NCBI GenBank assembly: GCA_945957305.1
Contig: CAMFLN010000269.1
Span: 1-5,653 of the forward strand
Length of the DNA: 5,653 nt
Direction: 5' to 3'
Origin: an uncultured Planctomycetaceae bacterium
GTDB lineage: Bacteria; Planctomycetota; Planctomycetia; Pirellulales; JACPPG01
In this document: positions 1 through 5,653 of the stretch, piece after piece
Numbering within the stretch: the stretch's first letter is position 1
How the letters are laid out: each line of letters opens with the position of its first letter
The notes under the pieces: generated by a model
What the model saw: only the letters and a program-made list of their open reading frames with translations
Databases searched by the model: none
Told to the model about the DNA's origin: nothing
Made by a program: the position numbers and the translations under genes

Positions 1-341
1 TCGCCCTGCCCGAGCGTGAGCATGGCGGTCAGGAAGCGGACGCTGGTGCCGCTGTTGGCGATGTACAGGTCGACGCGCCTGGCGGGTATCCGCCCGCCGC
101 AGCCATCGACACTCACCGTTTTGCGATCGCCGCTGACCTCGATGTTCAGACCGAGCAGAGACAAGGCCTGCAACATGACGCGCGTGTCTTCGCTGTCGAG
201 GCATCCGGTCAACACGGACCGCCCGCGTGCCAGAGCCGCACAAATGAGCGCGCGATTCGTGATGCTCTTCGAACCGGGAGGACGAATCGTCGCGTCGAAG
301 GGACCAGCCGGCTTGATTTCGAGGGTCGAAGGCGAAGGCAT
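1..341 (-). CDS. aroA: 3-phosphoshikimate 1-carboxyvinyltransferase (EPSP synthase), N-terminal part
   Basis: EPSP synthase transfers the enolpyruvyl group of phosphoenolpyruvate to shikimate 3-phosphate, the sixth step of the cytosolic shikimate pathway. Only the first 113 residues, roughly a quarter of the usual 420-450, lie in the window; the rest is beyond the left edge. Reading the minus strand from ATG at 341 gives the family's first signature, [18 protein letters not shown] (residues 21-38), with the K25/S26/R30 substrate-binding trio. [14 protein letters not shown] (47-60) and the second signature [11 protein letters not shown] (96-106) follow; the conserved Gly of the NAGTA-type loop is Gly98. 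The start is fixed by homology: the family N-terminus begins just before the [19 protein letters not shown] stretch, and an in-frame stop lies upstream near 384-386 with no other start between. No Shine-Dalgarno is visible (the bases before the ATG are pyrimidine-rich), unlike the other four genes here. It follows the PQQ-like gene by 56 bp on the same strand and may be co-transcribed. No frameshift is seen. Confidence 0.94.
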   Translation of the reverse strand, partial: MPSPSTLEIKPAGPFDATIRPPGSKSITNRALICAALARGRSVLTGCLDSEDTRVMLQALSLLGLNIEVSGDRKTVSVDGCGGRIPARRVDLYIANSGTSVRFLTAMLTLGQG

Positions 342-397
342 GCGAGGGGGATCGTATTTAAGGCGAGACGGTCCGCGGCGGTCTTAAAGCAGTCCTC

Positions 398-1624
398 TCA
401 GTGTGACGCGATCTTCCACAAATGCCCGTCGGTGCGCACGTAGATCGCTCCGTCGGCGATCACCGGGGTGCCGAAGATCGGCTCGCCGAAGTCTCCGCGG
501 GCCACGATTTCTCCGCTCGTATCGCCAAGCTTGACGATCTGCGCCAGCCCTTCTTGATTGAAGGCGTACAGATAATCGCCCGCAATCACGGGCGTGGCCC
601 AGAATTGACCCTTGAGCCGAAGTTTCCATTTGGTGTCGCCCGTCGCTGCGTCACCGCACAGCAACACGCCGGAGCTGTTGACCGTATAGACACGTCCGCG
701 GTACACGACAGGGCTGGGATTGCCAGGTGACAGCGTGTTCGTCGTCCATACGACCTCGGCCGCCTTGGCCTCGGGTTGATGTCGCAGGGCCGTCAATCCG
801 CCAGCGGCGACATAGACCGTGTTGCCGTCAGCCACGGGCGAGGGGACCGACGAGCAGGCCACTTCATAGCTCCACACTTGTTCGCCGGTGCGCGGATGAT
901 GCGCGGTAAACCGCTTCGGCGACTGCAGCAGGACCAGATCCGTGCCCGGCGCGCTGCCACGCAACACCGCGGGCGAGGTCCAGTTCATTTCGGCAGGACG
1001 CGGAATCTGCCAGCGCGTTTCGCCCGTCTCGGTATCAATCCCCGTGGCAAATGAATCACCTTTGTTCTCGACCTGAACGATCACCGTGTCCCCCAAGACC
1101 AGGGGCGAGGCCGCCATGCCGACGTCATTGGCCGCCGTAGGGTTTTCCTGCGTCAACCCGCGGTACCACAGCAGATTTCCGGCCAGGTCGAGGCATATCA
1201 GGTCGTTTGATGAAAAGAAGGCAAAGATGCGCCGTCCATCGCTGGCAGGCGAGTTCGCGGCGACCGAGCTGGTGGGATGACAGAGAGTGCGTCCCGTCGC
1301 CCAGAATTGCCTCTCCCAGTCGATGGCTCCTGTCTTGGCATCGACGCAAACGACGTGCAATCGATCCTGATTGTGGCCACTGCTGGCGGTGACGATCAAT
1401 TTGCCGCCCACAAGGATCGGGCTCGACACGCCGCGCCCTGGCAGCAAGGTCTTCCAAGCGACGTTTTGTTCCGTCCCCGATTCATCCTTGGCGAGCGCCA
1501 CGGGCGCCGTCGAGTTGCCAGCCACGGACTGGTTGTCCGATCCGCGAAAGTGCAGCCAGTCGGCCCCGGCCATTCCGGTGAGGCCAACCAGTGGAATCAG
1601 TATTTCGAGCAATGCACGCCGCAT
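398..1624 (-). CDS. secreted PQQ-like beta-propeller repeat protein
   Basis: A 408-residue protein predicted to be exported. Residues 1-21 look like a signal peptide: MRR, a hydrophobic stretch, then a plausible cleavage after AGA before DW. The mature N-terminus has the DWLHFRGSDNQS motif (22-33), the equivalent of the DWPQWRG opening common in this planctomycete family. Propeller-blade repeats of the D-x-x-TG-x-x-x-W type recur: VDAKTGAIDW (94-103), LDLAGNLLW (145-153), IDTETGETRW (196-205), HPRTGEQVW (243-251) and DAATGDTKW (325-333), with a weaker LGDTSGEI (366-373). Interleaved SPxVxGxxVYV-type strands (PSPVADGNTVYVA, PSPVVYRGRVYTV, TPVIADGAIYV) complete the blades. The start at 1624 is chosen for the signal peptide and for AGGA at 1633-1636, 8 nt upstream; the frame stays open back to 2074 but only across the neighbouring gene. 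The family resembles PQQ dehydrogenases and BamB, but I see no dehydrogenase catalytic set, so an enzyme activity should not be assumed. It lies 50 bp downstream of the other secreted gene, suggesting a pair. Confidence 0.92.
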   Translation of the reverse strand: MRRALLEILIPLVGLTGMAGADWLHFRGSDNQSVAGNSTAPVALAKDESGTEQNVAWKTLLPGRGVSSPILVGGKLIVTASSGHNQDRLHVVCVDAKTGAIDWERQFWATGRTLCHPTSSVAANSPASDGRRIFAFFSSNDLICLDLAGNLLWYRGLTQENPTAANDVGMAASPLVLGDTVIVQVENKGDSFATGIDTETGETRWQIPRPAEMNWTSPAVLRGSAPGTDLVLLQSPKRFTAHHPRTGEQVWSYEVACSSVPSPVADGNTVYVAAGGLTALRHQPEAKAAEVVWTTNTLSPGNPSPVVYRGRVYTVNSSGVLLCGDAATGDTKWKLRLKGQFWATPVIAGDYLYAFNQEGLAQIVKLGDTSGEIVARGDFGEPIFGTPVIADGAIYVRTDGHLWKIASH

Positions 1625-1674
1625 GAAAAGTTTCCTATAAGAAGTTTCGCGCCTGCGGTGGTTACCGCCGGGCG

Positions 1675-2823
1675 TTATTTGCTCGGAACTGGGCTCGCTT
1701 TGCGATCCGTCGACAAGATGGCGGTTCCTGCCGCGTCGCAAGCCCGCAATTGAAAGTTCCAGTCCTGGGCCCAGCTTTCCTTCTGCTCGTTTTGCAGTAT
1801 TTTCACCAGGATGTGGTTCTTGCCCGGCTTGAGCTCGCCTTTTCCTACGTATTGATCGAGTTGTTCGCCGGCGTGGTACACATTGTTTTGGGCGATCAAC
1901 TTTCCGTTGAGCCAGATCTTGTTGGCATTGGTCGAGGCGAGCCGCAATTCGACGGGGCGCGCTGCGGCTGCCATGAACTCCGCAGCTGCATAACCGGTTA
2001 CCGCGTTGGCTTTGCCCAACACGTTGTTCATGTCGACTTTTCCGTACGGGTCGCTGGTCGTGTGCTCGATCCATTTCACCGCGCCTGATTTGCCGGGGTA
2101 CTCGGCGGTAAAATTCAATTCATTTTCCGGAGGGTTGGCGACGTCGAACCCCTTTTCATCGGTATTGTCGAAGGGACCAATCAATTTCCACGTCACCACG
2201 AAACCGAAGTGGGCCGGCAGGTCCACCTTGTCACCGAACGTCTCCAACTTCTTGACGATGGCCTGAACCTGGTCCAGATCGCGCGCCGCCGTCAGCGCAC
2301 GACGATAGGTCGCCGCCGCTTCGGGACCCTTTCCCGCCGCCTCCTGCGACTCAGCTTCGCTGATCAGTCGCGCGACCGCATCGCGCCGCATTTCGACGCT
2401 GGGATCGTCAACCAGCTGGGGCATGAGCCGATCGTTGGCCGTGGTATCGGCGCGACAGAGCCATTCGAAGGCCAGACGCCTGGCACGCGGAGCATGCCGG
2501 GTGTCGAGCGCAAATTTTTCCAGGTCGGTAGCGGGCAGCTTCCCTCCGGTGCGCAGCGTTCGCTCGGCGATTGTATCGAACGAGGAGCGTAGCCAATTCG
2601 CCGCCAGCGGGCTCGCATCATCAAGTGCGTTGAGAATCGTCGGCAGAGTCTTGGCCTCGGCTGCCGAAACCTGCCGCCATGCCTCGCGCGCGGCGCCGCT
2701 GCCGGCACTTGCGGGTCCGACCGCTTTCAACGTCGCGATTTGCTGCTCGACGGTCGCTCCGTGTGCCACGCCAGCCGCGGACAACGCAAGCGTCAAAAGG
2801 GCCGTGGATATCGTGCGGCTCAT
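1675..2823 (-). CDS. secreted HEAT-like helical protein with C-terminal GPFDN/PA14-like beta domain
   Basis: A 382-residue predicted exported protein of unknown function. Residues 1-23 form a signal peptide (MSRTISTALL, hydrophobic core, cleavage likely after HGA). Residues about 25-200 are alanine- and leucine-rich helices. The stretch LMPQLVDDPSVEMRRDAVARLISEA (133-157) reads as a HEAT-type repeat, and 160-197 looks TPR- or helix-like. Residues about 208-366 are beta-rich: WKLIGPFDNTDEKGF (212-226), then VELRLASTNANKIWLNGKLI (291-310), LKPGKNHILVKI (331-342) and WNFQLRACDAAG (355-366). The IWLNG...LKxGxNxILVKI pattern resembles the PA14 or galactose-binding-like modules that planctomycetes attach to secreted proteins; a carbohydrate ligand is inference. 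The start at 2823 is chosen for the signal peptide and for AGGA at 2831-2834, 7 nt upstream; the open frame continues to 3042 without recognisable protein. First gene of the leftward cluster and divergent from groES. No catalytic motif is seen. Confidence 0.88.
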   Translation of the reverse strand: MSRTISTALLTLALSAAGVAHGATVEQQIATLKAVGPASAGSGAAREAWRQVSAAEAKTLPTILNALDDASPLAANWLRSSFDTIAERTLRTGGKLPATDLEKFALDTRHAPRARRLAFEWLCRADTTANDRLMPQLVDDPSVEMRRDAVARLISEAESQEAAGKGPEAAATYRRALTAARDLDQVQAIVKKLETFGDKVDLPAHFGFVVTWKLIGPFDNTDEKGFDVANPPENELNFTAEYPGKSGAVKWIEHTTSDPYGKVDMNNVLGKANAVTGYAAAEFMAAAARPVELRLASTNANKIWLNGKLIAQNNVYHAGEQLDQYVGKGELKPGKNHILVKILQNEQKESWAQDWNFQLRACDAAGTAILSTDRKASPVPSK

Positions 2824-2887
2824 GTCTTGTTCCTGAGAGGGCGGGAGCTCTGGCGCAGCGCAGTGGGGCATCGCCAGTGGTCGACGC

Positions 2888-2893
2888 ATTCTA
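2888..2893 (-). promoter_or_regulatory. possible -10 element for the leftward gene cluster
   Basis: The minus strand reads TAGAAT here, five of six matches to TATAAT, 64 bp upstream of the start of the secreted helical protein gene. No good -35 hexamer is found at 16-18 bp upstream (the best is CTTTCC/TTTCCT). It is in the right place for a promoter but the sequence support is weak. Confidence 0.2.
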
Positions 2894-3007
2894 GACGGTC
2901 TTCTCTGGTAGGAAAGCGCGAGCGGGGGAAGACATTCGTCAGGGCTTGGAAGAGTCATCCCTCGCGAATCTTGAACAAGGCGCCACCCGGCGAGGGCCGG
3001 GGGCAAT

Positions 3008-3090
3008 GGTAAAGATCGGGGCATACTACGAGCCCCTGCCAAACTGGCAGCAGGCGTAGGGGAAATCCCGGGCCTCCTGCCGGATTTACC
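3008..3090. other. candidate structured RNA: compact four-way-junction fold
   Basis: A closing stem can form between GGTAAA (3008-3013) and TTTACC (3085-3090). Three hairpins sit inside with almost no gaps. GGGGC (3018-3022) pairs with GCCCC (3032-3036). TGCCA (3037-3041) pairs with TGGCA (3045-3049). GCAGG (3050-3054) pairs with CCTGC (3076-3080). All listed pairs are Watson-Crick, so the fold is available on either strand. A competing structure exists: AGGGGAAATCC (3058-3068) with GGATTTACCCT (3082-3092), ten pairs of eleven, which sequesters the right arm of the closing stem. It matches no riboswitch or ncRNA family I recognise. Short stems arise by chance in GC-rich DNA, so this remains a candidate. 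Confidence 0.3.
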
Positions 3091-3140
3091 CTGATGTGAG
3101 CGGACGGCAACCCAGCGGGCAATTCAATAAGCCCCTGCCA
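3031..3140. repeat. 11-bp direct repeat pair AGCCCCTGCCA
   Basis: AGCCCCTGCCA occurs exactly at 3031-3041 and again at 3130-3140, 99 bp apart. The core CTGCCA also occurs inverted (TGGCAG) at 3045-3050 and 3224-3229, giving four copies within about 200 bp upstream of groES. The first pair forms a palindrome, CTGCCA-aac-TGGCAG. It could be a protein-binding motif or RNA loop sequence; in the second copy it makes up most of the loop of the 3119-3153 hairpin. Confidence 0.5.
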
Positions 3141-3153
3141 GTATTGATGTTGC
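3119..3153. repeat. inverted repeat with 12-nt loop
   Basis: GCAA (3119-3122) pairs with TTGC (3150-3153). After a small internal loop (T3123 against T3148-G3149), TCAATA (3124-3129) pairs with TATTGA (3142-3147). The loop at 3130-3141 is almost entirely the AGCCCCTGCCA repeat. The ten pairs are perfect and the stem is unusually AT-rich for this region. Confidence 0.45.
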
Positions 3154-3162
3154 GACCTAGCC

Positions 3163-3180
3163 GCCGGGTTTTGGCCCGGC
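3163..3180. repeat. GC-rich hairpin in the groES upstream region
   Basis: GCCGGG (3163-3168) and CCCGGC (3175-3180) form a perfect 6-bp stem with a TTTTGG loop. No T-tract follows on either strand, so it is not a Rho-independent terminator. Confidence 0.45.
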
Positions 3181-3234
3181 AATTGCGTTCTGCACCCCCC
3201 ACTGCGCTACGGATACGCACAAATGGCAGCCCAT

Positions 3235-3257
3235 AGGGGACTCTGCATGTTTCCCCT
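3235..3257. repeat. AGGGGA/TCCCCT inverted repeat
   Basis: AGGGGA (3235-3240) pairs with TCCCCT (3252-3257) across an 11-nt loop, ending 52 bp before the groES start. On the plus strand it is followed by TTC rather than a T-run. It could be an operator half-site pair or a leader hairpin; the sequence does not decide. Confidence 0.35.
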
Positions 3258-3279
3258 TTCTCACTAGCCAGACTTCACA

Positions 3280-3304
3280 GTTCGAGAATTTTTCGGAGGC
3301 GAAC
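3280..3304 (+). promoter_or_regulatory. groES ribosome-binding site within a possible stem-loop
   Basis: GGAGG at 3295-3299 is a strong Shine-Dalgarno, 10 nt before the ATG at 3310. It is flanked by a perfect 5-bp inverted repeat, GTTCG (3280-3284) with CGAAC (3300-3304). A weak inner stem, GAA (3286-3288) with TTC (3292-3294), leaves the Shine-Dalgarno in the internal loop. The site itself is sure; the structure is short and its relevance is inference. Confidence 0.5.
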
Positions 3305-3309
3305 AAGCG

Positions 3310-5375
<2,066 letters not shown>

Positions 5376-5425
5376 TCGGCCGTCTACGCATCGACAGGCG
5401 TGCAAACGTCAGGTCGCAAGAAGCC

Positions 5426-5466
5426 AAACCTCGCCGGTCCAACTTGGGCCGGCGAGGTTTTTTTTT
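5426..5466 (+). terminator. Rho-independent terminator of groES-groEL
   Basis: A 15-pair stem (5426-5440 with 5446-5460) includes one T-G wobble at 5438/5448, has a 5-nt AACTT loop, and runs directly into nine T residues (5458-5466). The core arms are CCTCGCCGG and CCGGCGAGG. It begins 50 bp after the groEL stop. The opposite strand lacks a T-run, so it acts on rightward transcripts only. Confidence 0.95.
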
Positions 5467-5522
5467 GGTTCCGATCGATGAACTACGACGAGCACAACGA
5501 CCGACGAAGCTATTTGTATCCA

Positions 5523-5549
5523 CAGATGTCGCAGAAAGCGCAGATAAGA
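5523..5549. repeat. three degenerate 9-bp tandem units beginning CAGA
   Basis: CAGATGTCG, CAGAAAGCG and CAGATAAGA follow each other without a gap, preceded by ATCCA. The pattern resembles the 'CCACAGAT..CGCAGAT..' phrases scattered between genes in many bacterial genomes. That resemblance is from memory and unverified here. Confidence 0.3.
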
Positions 5550-5585
5550 GGGAATTGAAAAGTCCAATTGAGCGTACGCAGGGTG

Positions 5586-5609
5586 GCACGGACAACTTGT
5601 TGTCCGTGC
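5586..5609. repeat. perfect 10-bp hairpin GCACGGACAA/TTGTCCGTGC
   Basis: GCACGGACAA (5586-5595) and TTGTCCGTGC (5600-5609) form a perfect stem with a CTTG tetraloop. No T-tract follows on the plus strand. It directly abuts the next inverted repeat, which begins at 5610. Confidence 0.7.
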
Positions 5610-5653
5610 GCCGCAGGCGCCTTGCTGATTGAGGTTAAAAAAGCGCCTGCGGC
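5610..5653. repeat. perfect 11-bp inverted repeat reaching the window edge
   Basis: GCCGCAGGCGC (5610-5620) is the exact reverse complement of GCGCCTGCGGC (5643-5653), across a 22-nt AT-richer centre ending in six A residues. The right arm ends on the last base of the window, so the repeat may extend further. Read leftward, the A-run is a T-run following the right arm, but the arm's other half would have to lie outside the window for this to be a minus-strand terminator. Confidence 0.7.

Larger units (their letters stand above)
2824..3309. other. 486-bp divergent intergenic region, rich in inverted repeats
   Basis: This region separates the leftward secreted-protein cluster from groES and should hold both promoters. 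No ORF in it looks like a real gene. The minus-strand frame from 3182 to 2955 gives 75 residues, but it starts with TTG and its repeated WQGL simply reflects a DNA repeat. There is no CIRCE operator (TTAGCACTC-N9-GAGTGCTAA) and no clear sigma-32-type promoter. What stands out is a run of potential stem-loops between 3008 and 3304, listed separately. The part 2894-3007 shows nothing I can name. Confidence 0.8.
5467..5653. other. non-coding, repeat-like tail of the window
   Basis: No credible gene is present: the only open frame (5444-5632, plus) starts inside the terminator hairpin and continues through inverted repeats. The stretch contains a short degenerate tandem repeat and two adjacent perfect inverted repeats, described separately, and is likely an intergenic repeat element rather than unique sequence. 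Confidence 0.6.

Noticed and set aside
16..387. 123-residue plus-strand frame at the left end
   Set aside because: Antisense of aroA, which has clear family motifs.
1655..1668. Small hairpin GCGGT-GGTT-ACCGC between the two secreted-protein genes
   Set aside because: Five pairs and no T-run on either strand; not a terminator, and common by chance in this composition.
1750..2592. Several plus-strand frames opposite the secreted helical protein
   Set aside because: The minus strand encodes a coherent protein with a signal peptide and conserved beta motifs; the plus frames have none.
3008..3093. TPP- or cobalamin-riboswitch resemblance (GCGTAGGGG on plus; GGTAAATCCGG on minus)
   Set aside because: The essential cores (CTGAGA and CCTGAT for TPP; the B12 box for cobalamin) are missing, and groES would be an unlikely target.
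2955..3182. 75-residue minus-strand frame in the intergenic region, with repeated WQGL
   Set aside because: It starts with TTG, has no Shine-Dalgarno, and its internal repeat comes from the 11-bp DNA repeat. A real small protein cannot be excluded but is not supported.
3183..3213. TTGCGT ... TACGGA as a sigma-70 promoter for groES
   Set aside because: Spacing is 19 bp and the -10 match is poor; not better than chance.
3256..3299. Anti-Shine-Dalgarno pairing of CTTTC (3256-3260) with GGAGG (3295-3299)
   Set aside because: Only five pairs, two of them G-U wobbles, over a 34-nt loop; too weak to claim.

Overview
The window looks like a piece of a GC-rich planctomycete chromosome, most likely of the Pirellula/Blastopirellula type. 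This assignment is inferred from protein style, not from a search. The window has a secreted PQQ-like beta-propeller protein next to a secreted HEAT-like/'GPFDN' domain protein, a GroES with a short lysine-rich N-terminal extension, and a GroEL whose tail is not the GGM repeat.

Layout. The minus strand (about 1-2823) carries three genes transcribed leftward. First is a secreted helical-repeat plus ligand-binding-like domain protein (2823 to 1675). Next is a secreted PQQ-like beta-propeller protein (1624 to 398). Last is the N-terminal quarter of 3-phosphoshikimate 1-carboxyvinyltransferase, aroA (341 to the window edge). The gaps are 50 and 56 bp and no terminator is visible, so the three could be one transcript. 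Positions 2824-3309 form a 486-bp divergent intergenic region with no convincing gene but an unusual density of inverted repeats. The plus strand then carries groES (3310-3636) and groEL (3753-5375), closed by a textbook Rho-independent terminator (5426-5466). The last 190 bases are non-coding and repeat-like, ending in two abutting perfect inverted repeats, the second running to the last base of the window.

How the genes work together. GroES and GroEL are the two halves of the cytosolic chaperonin. The secreted pair on the other strand is probably exported and may act together at the envelope, but its function is unknown. AroA is a shikimate-pathway enzyme with no obvious link to either.

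Most worth checking: (1) the chain of potential stem-loops upstream of groES, including a compact four-way-junction fold (3008-3090) that competes with a long alternative hairpin, in a heat-shock operon with no visible CIRCE operator; (2) a possible stem-loop around the groES ribosome-binding site; (3) an exact 12-bp duplication across the groES stop codon, either copy of which can pair with a downstream 8-mer; (4) the inverted-repeat element cut by the right edge. I see no defence system, CRISPR array, tRNA, rRNA or transposase gene.
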